From Brachycybe producta (lineage: Eukaryota > Arthropoda > Diplopoda > Playtdesmida > Andrognathidae), in assembly GCA_036925085.1 (NCBI GenBank), contig JAUPFP010000085.1, positions 402,501-466,500 of the forward strand: a stretch of 64,000 nt of DNA, read 5' to 3'. Positions 41,750 to 53,042 of this stretch are shown here, one piece after another. The notes below the pieces were generated by a model. That model was not told where the DNA came from and ran no database searches. It saw only the letters and a program-made list of their open reading frames with translations. Numbering within the stretch: position 1 is the stretch's first letter; each line of letters begins with the position of its first letter. A program made the position numbers and the translations under genes.

Positions 41750-42358
41750 TGCAAATGTATTTTGGCACAAAAAAACAAACACGCACAAAAACGCATGCAA
41801 AAGTTGGAATTTACGTGGAAGTATAAGGCATTTTAGTTTTTTTTGCTATGTTAACATACAGTAGGTGCGTAATGACCTACACGTTTTTAAATAAAATCAA
41901 GTGATTTTTAACAAACTCTAGGGGATGTGCCACCCAGGCCCCTTGCAACAAGCCTAATTTAACCCAAACTAACCAAACCCACCCTATGTTAACTTAGCCC
42001 ACCCACACAATGTACAGGAAAAAACCTTTTTCAAAATGCCATTTACCTCCATGTAAATTCTAACTTTTGCACGCACTTTTTTGCTTGCATTTATTGTTCG
42101 TGCCAAAAAAGAACATCTGCATATTTCTTACTCAGATCCCTAAAATATTTCCAAATTTTGTTTATTTAAATTATTGTGAGCCCCATATACTAGAATTATA
42201 CCATCTAATTTTGTGTAATTTATGCCATATCTATATTCATAAAATATATCAATCAAAATAGTTTTGAAAAATGCATTTCAAAAAAAATACGTCACTCATT
42301 ACGCAGTTGGGTTAAGTTAGGCTTGTTGCAGGGGCCAGGGGCACAGCCCCTATAAATG
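41750..42358. repeat. Two overlapping inverted repeats
   Basis: The first pair: about 41,755-41,833 against 42,035-42,120 (TGCAAAAGTTGGAATTTACG and its diverged inverse). The second pair: about 41,928-41,985 against 42,300-42,358 (AGGGGATGTGCCACCCAGGC... inverted as GGGGCACAGCCCCT, with CAACAAGCCTAA on both). The arms interleave, suggesting one fold-back element inserted in or rearranged with another. Confidence 0.65.
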
Positions 42359-43504
42359 GATTAATAAGATACTTGCAGTTACCTTAATAGTCCATTTATT
42401 TGGATTGTTTTTTGATTTTATTTATCATTTTTATTTTGATTGATTATTTTTGAGCGATTTTTTAGGATTATCGGGAACTATTACTAGATAAAGTTTTCAA
42501 TTGGTGCTATGAATAATTTTTGTTATGTTAATTAACAATGTCTAAAATTTAAAATGCCTAACTTTTATAGTATTTGAGCTATTCATTTTAAAACAGATTG
42601 TTTTGCCTGCAGAAAACAGTATCCAATTTAAAAAAAATTGCAGGATAAAGATGGGATTCTATGCTTAAAGCAAGGTAATTGCAATCCACAAATCAAACAA
42701 CTTGTAAAATTTAGGAGAAATTATACAAGTTGTAAAAGCACTTTTATAAATGTGAATAATAATTGTAACTTGAGAGGTTGTATTTTTATGAAACGGGGTC
42801 AAGGGTTGCATAAACTTCATGATTTATTGAAACGGAAAATCAATTTAATAAAATGAGATTTTTCTATTGAAATCAATTACTTTCGGAAATAATATTAAAC
42901 TTTTAAGATAAATAATATTTTTTTCAACAAAAGATCTCATTTATAAATTATTTACTATTAATTAGTCACTGCACTGTAACTTGAAGCTCGTGACGTCATA
43001 CAGGTTGACTAAAAATTTAAACAAAATTCCTTCCAATTCCTTTTTTAATAGCCGTTATTTATCTGTAAGGCTAAAAGAATTTACCTTCTTGCAAGCACAC
43101 AGGCAGGTTAGAGGAGAGAGCTATAGGCTCTAATCAACCTCTTTGATTGCAAAAAAGTAATTCTTTTTCTGACATCATAAGCTTCAAGTTGCAGTATGGC
43201 ATCTGTAACATTATTTTGTCACTCCTGATTTTCATTAAAAATCATGAAATTTAAATGTTGCAACCCTGAGATATTTCTTTTTTTTTTTCGTTTTGTTATA
43301 AAAATATAAATTTCTTATTATTATATATAATGTGGCAACAACTTTTAAAAATATTTAAATTATAAATAACGATTGAAACTACTAAAAAGACTAGAAGTCA
43401 AATGAACGAGTTTGAGCCCAAAAAAACAAGTCTCTACTCTCGTCACAGCACCCTCAATATTAACCAAGAGCACAAACTTTCGACAGAACTTCTCATTCTG
43501 TTAA

Positions 43505-46500
43505 TTAGTTGGCATCGTAACCATAAATCTCTTCAAAATCATCAGCCCCACTAAAACAAAAGCATTTCTGACGGAAGAAGAAAAACAAACGCATTTAAAA
43601 TATTTATCTCTAAGCTTTTTTTTCATTTAGTTACAAACACAGTTCAAAAAATACAAACAAACCTTTAGTGTTTGTCGGAATGATCTTTTTGGTTTGCCCT
43701 TAAAACGCTTAATCACTCTCCGATTCTCCTTCTTAAACTGTAAAAAAAAGGATGGTGGCAATTTTTATGTTTTATAGACTCATGTAAAAAAATTGACGTC
43801 ACTTTACTTGTTTGATCAATCGCCATTTTTTGAAAGATTTAGGCATTGAAACAGCATGTGCGTAAAGATTGGAGAGTGCTTCGGCAGTTGTTTCGATGTG
43901 TCGAACCTCTTTGGGACGCTTCCGGTCGCAGAACGAGAGAGCCGTTCGAACTGGTTCGTCCGTTTCTTCTTTGTTCTAGATATAAAAAAGAACACGGTCA
44001 ATAAAATCTCGATATGCGTTATTATATCACTGCGCACTTACCGATGGAGAGACCGTCCCTTCTTTATGCTCATTTAAGAGCAATTTCAGGTCGGTCAGAA
44101 GAGTAGTCGGTACTCGAAACAATTCCGTCGCATTTTCGATCATAAATGTTAAAATGCTCACCATGTCTTCCTTCTTTGACTTCCAGTCCACAACGTTCAT
44201 CTAGAAGATTAAAAACAAGCCGTTACAATGCTGAATACAAACACGCGTATGTCGTATCTCTCGAGTTACCGTCCGTGGACATAGAAGACACCGCGCAAAG
44301 ACAATGGCCAAATTTTGTGCATTCATTTTGTTCTCATTGCATTGGAACGAGACTTGATGCAACAAACCGAGGAGATGACGGAGGAGATTGCGATTCTCCT
44401 TCGGAATTAAAAGAAGAGCCAAACGTATAGTCTTGATTTTTCGAATAGCATCTTGGCAACCGAGATCTTATAGAGATTAAGAAAAATCAGTCATTTCTGC
44501 ATGAAAACAGTTTGGAATGATTTCGATCATATGAAGTATAAATGTTACCAGCAATTTCACAAAAGACACTGAAAACATCTTGAGTGAATAGTGAATCGTT
44601 AAGATATTCCAACAATTTCACAAGAACGTTGGCAAAGTCGTAAGAGTCATAACCAGTTTCGTTCAAATCTAAATCGAGATCCGTTTCGTCATCGAACAAC
44701 TCGTAAACCAATTTCCCTTCGCGAACTCTTGAGCTGCTCTTGACGAACAACTCATCTCGACAGAGATCTACAATAAGACCAGTATTTCAACACAAAAAGA
44801 AAAAAGAAACTTGCTTTAAAGGTGTAACACTAACGTTTTTCTTGGCTGAGACCAGTTATTAGGGCATGCAAAGTTTTGGCCATTTCTCGAGTGAGCGAAA
44901 GAATAGATGCCTTGTTTTCTAATTCGACTGAAAATAATAAAATCAATTATCAAAACTGACTAGTTAATATTTAAAAAAATCAATTTAAAATTCAAATTTA
45001 AATCGACTTAAATATGTTTTTTGAAGGTTAATATTAAAAGAGATCCTTAAAATTTAAATCGAATCAAAGGTTTTATTTTTTTCATTTAATATTATTATTA
45101 TTTTAACTTTTTTTTTATTAAAAAAACCTTTTCCGGTCCCCTTCAACTTTGAATTGCAAGAATCAGAAGAAGAACCCAAAAATCCGAACCTTCGTCGATG
45201 AGTTTTGGACGGTTTTTGCTCTACCGTGGTGGTCGTTTTGAAGACGAAGAAGTCTTCTACCATTGGTACATCCAAATGACGCAACAAATGCATACGGGTC
45301 AAAGCCAAAAAACGTTTTGTATCGTGGGCCGAGAGACATTCAAGGACCGAATAAGGACTTTGATGGAGTTCGAAATATTGTTCCAAACGATCCAAGCCAG
45401 TGTCCATATTTGGCCAATCAGTAACACAATCACTCATTTCTACCCCTGACCAATGTCCGTCTATACAAATACAATTGATTATGTGTTAATTTTGTTATGG
45501 TTTTGTTTAATTTTGGGATATTATTTTGTCTTTATCAATCGGGGGCCATATTATAATAATAAGGTGGTTTTCACATGAATACTAATTATTCTGACTTTTA
45601 GAAACTAGAAGGGTAGCCCACTTATGTGTATTTTCATGTTATTTTTTTTAAATAGGCTTTGTCATTTGATATGACTTTCAAATTGACTAAAATGGAAGTA
45701 GATGTTATTTATTTTTAAATTTTGAATGATATAAACACTCAGAATAATATGTAATGCAACTACCCTTCTAGTTTCTAAAACACTTTAATTTTATTCTATA
45801 ACGATAGAATAATTAAAAATATAGAGACATGTTTCCACTCCCATAGCCTCCAATGAGCGAGGCAGCGATGACCCCCCCCCCCCTCAAGTCATAGTGGTCT
45901 TTTAAAGAAGAGCGCCACCAAGTGGCTTTTATACACAACTTTGTCAGTAAGTCTTTTTGAAATTTTGTCTATACACTTAATATATGGGGCTATCATGGGG
46001 TTTTGACTAGAGTCCCTCTGTATAGGGGAATTCCCCTATACAGGCACTCTTAGTTTTGACTCGTTATTTTCTTTAATTGAAATATACATATATTCTGACT
46101 TTAAAAATGAAAAATAAAGAAAAAATCTGAACATTTTATAAACTAGAAAGGTAGCTCACTTATGTGTATTTTCAGGTTGATATTTTTTTTTTAAAAAAAT
46201 AGGCTTTTTCATTTGATATGACTTTCAATGTGACTAAAATGGAAGTAGACGTTATTTATTTTTGAATTTTTGTCTTTTAAAAGGCCTATTTTGAATAATG
46301 TAAACACTGACAATACCCTTCTAGTTTCTATAACAGTTAAATTTTTCTTAAATGTTATTCTATAAGGATAGAATAATCTAAAATAAAGAGACGTGTTTCC
46401 CATAGCCTCTTTCTGGACTCCCCTAACTAAGGCGGCGATGACTTAGCAACATTTAAAATACACCGCCGCTTAATACATTAATTAAGGGACACTTACCTTA

Positions 46501-47786
46501 ACTTCAAAGATGATTTTTTTCGTTATTTCGGGACAGAACTTAATATTTCCGGCAGTATATGTTCTTTTTGGTATGGGGAATTAAGAGTTCAGTTTATTTT
46601 TCGGTTAAATGCGGTAGTAAACCAGTTATCAAGAGCACGAGAGAGACGCTAGAAAACACGACCACTCGTTAAGCAAGACAAATTTGGTTTGTTTTCTTTT
46701 AGCGGTGGTGTTCTATATAAGAATTTAGAAACGGCGCCTCTTTACATGTTCTCAACCGTGATTGGTCTATAAATTTATATCACGGGACTTTCCCCTAGTC
46801 CTGGTCTACAGCGCCACCAAGTGGCTTTTATAAGCAACCTAATATGCAGGGCTATTATGTTTCGACTCAGTATTCGTTAATTGAAATACAAGTGTATTAT
46901 GTAGTCTTGACAACGTAGTTAATTAATTAGAAATTAACCACGTGATTAGAGGTAAGAAAAGAGTGAATGTGGTACTAGAATACTATCGATGCTAGGTAGA
47001 CGAGTCTAGACCACAAATCTTGAGTCTAGACAGCCATAGAGATAAACAAGACGGGTAAACCAAGATGGCGTATGAGGTACTTAAATAATTATGGTAAAGC
47101 ACGCCATCTTGGTTCAAAGAGAACTTCTGTATATGGATCAAATCTTAGGATATCACAATCACATAGCAGTATGGTTGCAGTGATCACGTGGTGCCATGTG
47201 ACGAACCCTACTCAGCATGTAAATGAGCTTTTTAATGATGTTTTTTATGAACAGCTGATTTTCGATGTCTTCATTATTTGTGTCTTTCGTGATTAAAATA
47301 AACAGAAACTAGAAAGGGCTTTAAATACTAGAAAGGTAACTCAACAGCTTAAGAAATATTTATGTTGATATCGTACAAAATAAACTTTTTATAGACAGAA
47401 ATTAAAAGAATCGTCTGCTTAATATTGGGTCATTTTCCTGCGGACATAAAAAGCTTATTTTGAAAGATATTAACATGAAAATTACCTGAAGTGGTTGAGC
47501 TACCCTTCTAGTTTCTAAAGTTTGCTCTAGTGTTGCATCAAATTATCAATTTCTTTTTAAATTTGCACTTTAAATCCCAAAATTTCCCTATATTTAAACT
47601 ACAATTAAGTCAGATCAAATTAAAGCTAATCATAAATTTCTTCTAAAAGTTTTAATTTTAACCTAATTAATATTCCAAAGAGTTGTCAGATTATAACGAC
47701 TAATTAACGAAAAATATCAAAAACAAAAAAATAGTTAACGTACCTGTCCAGAGACGCTCACTAGACTTTGGAGTTTTGCCTCGCAT
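43505..47786 (-). CDS. ARHGAP19: RhoGAP-domain protein, ARHGAP19 type, lacking the arginine finger
   Basis: Exons: 47,744-47,786, 45,128-45,460, 44,835-44,927, 44,549-44,767, 44,270-44,466, 44,042-44,200, 43,808-43,975, 43,663-43,737, 43,505-43,567. They join in frame to 449 residues (human ARHGAP19 494). The RhoGAP fold spans about residues 125-330: YDFANVLVKLLEYL, LLLIPKENRNLLRHLL and NKMNAQNLAIVFA are classic. Downstream, FMIENATELFRVP and ALSNLYAHAVSMPKSFKKWR match the ARHGAP19 C-terminus (ALRELFQHVHDMP). RhoGAPs speed GTP hydrolysis by Rho through an Arg in an LFR motif. Here that motif reads ELFVKSSSRVR, putting Val165 at the finger, and LPEPL reads LNDSL. The protein may bind Rho without catalysing. 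The first exon is only 43 coding bases; further upstream coding is possible because its frame stays open. Confidence 0.9.
45563..45830. mobile_element. Dispersed palindromic element in ARHGAP19 intron 1, subtype copy 1
   Basis: AAGGTGGTTTTCACATGAAT, TAGAAACTAGAAGGGTAGCC, AATGGAAGTAGATGTTATTT, CTACCCTTCTAGTTTCTAAA. It shares the middle words with the copy at 46,090-46,400, so the two form a subfamily. Confidence 0.8.
45905..46085. repeat. Diverged direct repeat A with CTCF-like motif
   Basis: GCGCCACCAAGTGGCTTTTA (inverse: CCACTTGGTGGCGC, one base off a strong CTCF core) followed by TTTTGACTCGTTATTTTC and AATTGAAATATAC. The same order recurs at 46,808-46,915. Confidence 0.65.
46090..46400. 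mobile_element. Dispersed palindromic element in ARHGAP19 intron 1, subtype copy 2
   Basis: TAAACTAGAAAGGTAGCTCA, TTTTCATTTGATATGACTTT, AATGGAAGTAGACGTTATTT and CCCTTCTAGTTTCTATAACA, in the same order as 45,563-45,830. Both copies are followed by GTGTTTCC...CATAGCCTC, so flanking DNA was duplicated too. Confidence 0.8.
46808..46915. repeat. Diverged direct repeat B with CTCF-like motif
   Basis: CAGCGCCACCAAGTGGCTTT, then GGGCTATTATGTTTCGACTC and TTAATTGAAATACAAGTG. It is shorter than repeat A, which has an extra block in its middle. Confidence 0.65.
47231..47530. mobile_element. Dispersed palindromic element in ARHGAP19 intron 1
   Basis: TTATGAACAGCTGATTTTCG, GAAACTAGAAAGGGCTTTAA, AAAGCTTATTTTGAAAGATA, TGAGCTACCCTTCTAGTTTC. 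The right arm is truncated. Confidence 0.8.
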
Positions 47787-48780
47787 ATAGAGGCCTCTAT
47801 ATCAGAATTATGTGAAATGTAAAATTACTATTATAACTATAATTACGACAGCGTGATAATTATATGTCACATTATAAGACATTCTTGACGTTATAGTAAC
47901 ATCATTTTAACCAGAAAATATTAATATTTATTTAAATTATTATTATTACAGCAAACCACAACATATCTGAAGTGAACAATCAGATAAAAACTGTGTTATT
48001 TAAAATTAACAACAGAAATTGTTCATCATTTGCATAATTTAAATCGTAGGTCAACTAATTATTAGTAACATCATCATTTTTATCGACATAATTATAAACA
48101 TTAAAAGTGCATAACAAAGTTATTATGTGAACAATTTGGTTATACACTAGTTTAATTTTTACGATTCTTTTCAGAACCGCGAAACTAGGGCAATGCTAGT
48201 GGGGCGTACCATATGCCTCAGGTGTAAAACTCAGGGGCGAACGCAAGATTAGCTAGTTGTTGGCTCTGATTGTTTGTTTTTTTATAATTAATACAAATTA
48301 AAAAAACAAGAGTTCGTTTGGTATTTTTAACAGGGCTGATTTTATGCGTAAATAATATAAGTCTGGCAGCTGGCTGGGGCCGCCTGGCCTATCCCATAAT
48401 TGGACATTTTCCCCCCAAATGGGCCGGTTTTTTCATGTACGGTTAAATATTTGCTGAAACTTATATTAAATTTTAAAAATAGCTGAAAAATAAGAAACAG
48501 AAAGCTCATGTTTTTAATTATAGAAAATACAATTAAAGTAAAATGACATAATTTTTGTGAAAAAATGAAAGATGCTGTTTTTACATACTTTGTTTTTTTA
48601 AAAAAATTGCTTGCAACTATTACTGAGATTTAATGCAAAACAGCAACAGAAATTAAACCCTTTTTGTAGGCAAAAATAATAATAACCAACTGAACCAACT
48701 GAGTTCTTTATAGGCATTTTTGGCGTTCCTTAATTACTCTTTTCTCTCTTCCAGTCCCGTCCCCTTGAGCCACATTCTAT
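47787..48780. other. Gene-free gap between ARHGAP19 and the receptor cluster
   Basis: AT-rich DNA in which no exon or mobile element is recognised. The 5' UTR exons of ARHGAP19 may lie here. Confidence 0.4.
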
Positions 48781-49163
48781 GGTGGTTTTAAAGAGTTTTA
48801 AAGAGCCCCTTGAAATCTGAAAATCCTGCTTTTCAGGAGCAAAATGAAGGGAAAATAGAAAATGTTTAGAAACTAGAAGGTTAGCTCAATTATTTAAGGG
48901 GAAGTTGATATATTTAAAAATAAGCTTTTTATTTGAATTTCAAAATGAGTCAACTTTAAGCAAGACCATATTTTTTTAAAAAAAAATTATGTCTATAAAA
49001 AGTTTATTTTGAAAGATATCAACATCAAAACATTTTGAAATAATTGAGCTACCCTTCTAGTTTTTAAAATACTTTCTAGTTTCTCATAATTTTGCACCCT
49101 TAAAGACAGAATATAATCAAGAGTTTGTTTGCGATCAAGGCGTTTACTAATTAACACCACCTT
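48781..49163. mobile_element. Dispersed palindromic element
   Basis: Starts GGTGGTTTTAAAGAGTTTTA and ends TAACACCACCTTA, with TTTTCAGGAGCAAAATGAAG and CTACCCTTCTAGTTTTTAAA inside. Near full length. Confidence 0.85.
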
Positions 49164-49260
49164 AACAATTATGAATTATTATACCAGACTCGCTGACATC
49201 TTTTTGGTCTTCAATACTAGAAAAGCTAATTGTGCAAATGGTTAATTGTGGAGCTGCTAT

Positions 49261-49266
49261 TTTATT
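49261..49266 (-). terminator. Poly(A) signal of gustatory receptor 1
   Basis: TTTATT on the plus strand is AATAAA on the coding strand, about 50 bases beyond the receptor stop codon. Confidence 0.65.
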
Positions 49267-49313
49267 ATAACTTAGCTTTGCGGGGGAGTGCAAATTAAGT
49301 GTAGGCTTACGCA

Positions 49314-52300
49314 CTATTTTGCCCAAGATGCTGCCGCCTCTTGCCCTGTTTGATAATCTTGAAATTCGATCATAACCAACACATAAGTAATGACGATTCC
49401 AAGAATCTAATGCAAAAAAAAAAAATAGAAAAAGATATAAACCTTTTAATTAAAAAAACTTAATTGGAGAACCACTCTTAAACCTAAAGTTAGGTTTTAT
49501 TAGAAAGAGGTACATTTAAGGTGGTTCACGAACAGCTAACTTTCGAACTCTTGATTATTCTGTCTTTCAGGTGCGCAAAAATTAAAGTTGGGTCATTTTT
49601 AAACTCAAACAAAAAGCTTATTTTGAACGATATCAACATGAAATTCCTCTTAAGTGATTGAGCTACCCTTCTAGTTTCTAAAATGCATTCAAGTTTCTCT
49701 TCATTTTGCAACTAAAAGCCAGAATAATCATAGTTCGAGAGGCGTTTACACATTAAAACCACCGTAAACATGTCCAGAATTTAGGTCTACTACCCTATGA
49801 TAATAACTCAAGAAGATAACTTAGAACTTGGATTTCAACATGAACCCTCTAAACCGGGTTCCAACATATAAAAACATTGAAAGTTTTTTTTTCTATGTTA
49901 GAACCCTTTCTCAAGACCTGTGAGTGGATTGAGATCATTAAAAAAGTTCGTTTTTAACCTACCTGGACCATGAACCCAACAGAAATGTCAGCAAATCTTG
50001 AAAAAGAAATAACGGCTGGACATTTGGCCGTTTTCGTAACATAAAGACGAAGCTGCAATTCATAATAAAAATAAAATTTAATGAAATCGGACATAATTTA
50101 TTACAAAAGAACTTTCAAAATTTACAAACTAATTCCCGTATTCTAAAACATTGCTTAAAATAAAGCTAAACTTAAAACATGATTTTTTTTGTTGCTTTGC
50201 TTTGCCTTAAGTAACGTTTAAGAATATGGTCATAAAAATACATTAATTTTTTTTAAAAGATTTTTAGAAGTAACGAAAAGTATTTGAATTACTTTTTTTT
50301 TTTATAAATAGTAAATCAATGAGATAAAAATTTATATATAAAAAAATTAATTTTAAATGATTAAATTATTAGCTATAATTTAACAATAATCTTTTGTTCT
50401 TTAAAACAGTCTAAATAATAATTTCAATAACAAACGTTCAGGCGTTAAAAAGCCAAAATTGTATATTTTAATAAAGTTAACAACTGACTTTTTTAAATTT
50501 TTCGTCTGAAAAAAAAGGTTTATTTTGAAAAACATTATCAACATGAAAAAATCCGGGATTGAGTTACCCTTCTAGTTTAACACATTTTCAATTTCTCTTT
50601 AGTGTTACTCCTGAAACGCGAAATTACCGGAGTTCGAAAAGATATTTAATTTCATTAAATGTCTTAATACGGTTTATTTTTCTTGTCAGGAGAAATTAGG
50701 AAGTATTTTTTTTTATAAACTAGAAGGGTAGCTCAATAACTTAAGAATATTTTCATATTGATATGTCAGATATTCTAGCTTCTAATTTTATTTATATCTC
50801 AACAATATTGCTTCTAAATAATAAATCTTCTAATACTTTCTGGAAATCTGTCTATACAATTGTTAACAACGTATCAGAAATGTACATTTTGAACAATAAT
50901 AATGTATATGGTTTTCAGAAATACTTGCCTGGAATCTGCTATCGGAATCCAGATGAGTTAAAGACGATTCAAAAATGTTTTCCAAACTTTCTTCCGACTA
51001 GAAACAAATGAAAAATAATTAATAAAAAATAATACTTGTTTTTGACATTCGGTCAAACAATTTATAGAAAAAACAACTGTCGGCATTTTTTTTAAGTCAA
51101 GTGGAGTTCTAACCTCTAACCAGTGTTTTTGATTAAAAAAATAATAATTGTTGGTTAATCTAAACGGGATTGTTACTTCACAATTAGCCATTTTGGGTCA
51201 CAGATTGAGAAACGTTTGCTTGATATTGAATAAAAATTCCAACCTTAATGTTCATAAAAGGTCATTTTCAACCTGACAAAAAAAACCTTAGTTTTTAACA
51301 TTTCAACATGAAATTAGCCTTAATTATTTGAGTTATTCTTCTAGTTTGTAAAACACTTCAAAATTTCTCTTAATTATGATATTTTCATTATACTTTTCAG
51401 CAGAGCAACACAGGAGAAATTGAATGTGCGTTAAAAACTAGAACGATAGCTGAAATTGCTGAATCACTTAATAATTTTTTTCATGTTGATAATATTTAAA
51501 AATAAACTTTTTTTATAGACAACATTTTAGAAATATGGTCGGTCTAAAGTTGGCCCGTTTTTGAACGGACATAAAAAGCGTATTTTTAAAAGATATCGAC
51601 GTGAAAATATCCCTTTAAGTGATTACTGTGATTGAGCTACCTTTCTAGTTTAAAAAAACATGTATACGTTTCTCTTAATTTTGCTGAATCACTTTTTAAT
51701 TGTATTTACATGTTGTCATGGTGTTCATATCTTTCAAAATAAACTTTTTCTATACAGAGAAGTTTTGTCTTTTTCAAACTCATATAAAAAGCTTATTTTA
51801 AAAGATATTAACATGAAATTACCGTCCATAAGTGATTGCTCTGCCCTTCTAGTTTCTAAAACGCTTTTAAGTTTCTCTTCATTTTCTTTGCTGAAAAGTA
51901 GAATAACTAAAATTTTGAGGGTTCATTTCTACTTTAATAACCATTTTTAAGGTATTATTTTCTTAAAATTGTTTGAACCATTTTTTTTTTTCTCCCTTTA
52001 TTTTTGGCTTGACTCTTACATCTCCTCGAGCTTTCGTGGACGAACTACAAATCATCGCAAAAGGAATAAAAGTATAAAGCCATTGTAAGCAACAGAATGC
52101 GGAGGTGTAGTAAGAAATTTCCCCAATACATATGATGAGACCAACCGTACAGAGTTTAGTTGTATGTAAGATGACAATCGGTATCGTAATCGGTGTAAGC
52201 AAAGAAGTAAACTCATCAGCCAGAATAACGAGAGCTTCATGTTGAGTACGAATGTTCTGAATGTCATCGGCAACGTCCTTGTTCTTCGAGAGAATGGTAC

Positions 52301-53042
52301 GACAGAGGTCCTTAGTGAGTTGTTGGAAACCGAACGAAAACGCCTTACAGAAAAAAGTTCCAGACCAAAAGACGAAAGAAACTGCGAAGAAATTCCAAAA
52401 CATGCTGACACTTAGTACGGCACCATTGGCAAACCGAGTTCCTGAAAGGTACTTCTCCTCGTCAAGAAGTACATTGTAAAGTATTGCAATACAGATACTA
52501 GATACTAAACAGATAATCGAATAATATTTGGCCTTTCGTTTCAGAATCGAATGAGTTTCCGAATAGAGAATACCGAATTTTGTCCAGTTACTTACGAAAG
52601 TTGCATATTTTTCAGCTTTGAAGCAACAATGTAAAATAACCGAAATTCCCAATAAAACGTCCATCCATATGTGAGCAATGTTGTTCATCGTGTTGTATCG
52701 TTTTTCTTCAGGATGGTATACGTTACATTCGTTGATTACGAGGTCGGCTGAGATGACCGTAATAGCGACCACGGTTATCAGAATGCGAAGGACCCATGAT
52801 TGACTCTTGATGTTCGTGCCGTATTGCGAGGAACTGTTCGTACTCTTGTGACAGACGACTGGGAAGATTCCCAATAGATTTGCTGGAACTGTTAGAGGAT
52901 AAAAAGACTCGTAAATGTAGTTAGTGGCTGTTGAATTTGCGACAAAAACTTTGTCGTCGATGTTTTTATTATTCGGAAACGACTTAATTGTTTCTGGATA
53001 GATGGTCCAACATTGTTTACGCTCTTTGAATTTTTCATCCAT
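49314..53042 (-). CDS. Gustatory receptor-like 7TM chemoreceptor 1
   Basis: Exons: 52,020-53,042, 50,929-50,997, 49,963-50,052, 49,314-49,406. All junctions are phase 0, giving 424 residues, a normal length for the arthropod Gr family. Gr proteins are inverted 7TM ligand-gated channels for tastants in sensory neurons. The long first exon holds the hydrophobic segments (for example LLGISVILHCC, VSMFWNFFAVSFVFW, YTFIPFAMICSS). The three small exons are a 23-residue exon ending DSRFQ, a 30-residue exon ending FMVQ, and the last TM with TYVLVMIEF, a Glu variant of the TYhhhhhQF signature. The 23-residue exon ends at a GC donor (CAG|GCAAGT) instead of GT. Intron 3 carries a palindromic element. 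Confidence 0.85.
49516..49767. mobile_element. Dispersed palindromic element in receptor 1 intron 3
   Basis: Starts TTAAGGTGGTTCACGAACAG and ends TTAAAACCACCGTAA. The left arm is shortened (it jumps from GTGCGCAAAAATTAAAG to TTGGGTCA). The right arm is complete. Confidence 0.85.
50505..50765. mobile_element. Rearranged copy of the palindromic family
   Basis: Contains GGTTTATTTTGAAAAACATT and GAGTTACCCTTCTAGTTTAA on the left, then AAACTAGAAGGGTAGCTCAA on the right. The usual inner words lie outside and the outer words inside, compared with complete copies. Confidence 0.6.
51045..51240. repeat. Dispersed repeat, uninterrupted copy
   Basis: GTTCTAACCTCTAACCAGTG, CTAAACGGGATTGTTACTTC and TTGAGAAACGTTTGCTTGAT also occur in this order at 56,470-57,230, where a LINE fragment splits them. 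This copy sits in receptor 1 intron 1. Confidence 0.85.
51260..51950. mobile_element. Tandem or nested copies of the palindromic family
   Basis: CTTCTAGTTTGTAAAACACT (about 51,337), GATATCGACGTGAAAATATC (about 51,594), CTACCTTTCTAGTTT (about 51,640), AAGCTTATTTTAAAAGATAT (about 51,789) and CCCTTCTAGTTTCTAAAACG (about 51,844) show at least two copies side by side. Confidence 0.7.

Larger units (their letters stand above)
40644..43504. other. CPSF1 upstream / ARHGAP19 3' flank
   Basis: Gene-free. It contains one CTCF-like motif (40,872-40,886, TCCCTAGATGGCGCT), one palindromic element and two overlapping inverted repeats, listed separately. The ORFs at 42,067-42,261 and 42,638-42,856 show no family signature. 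Confidence 0.5.
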
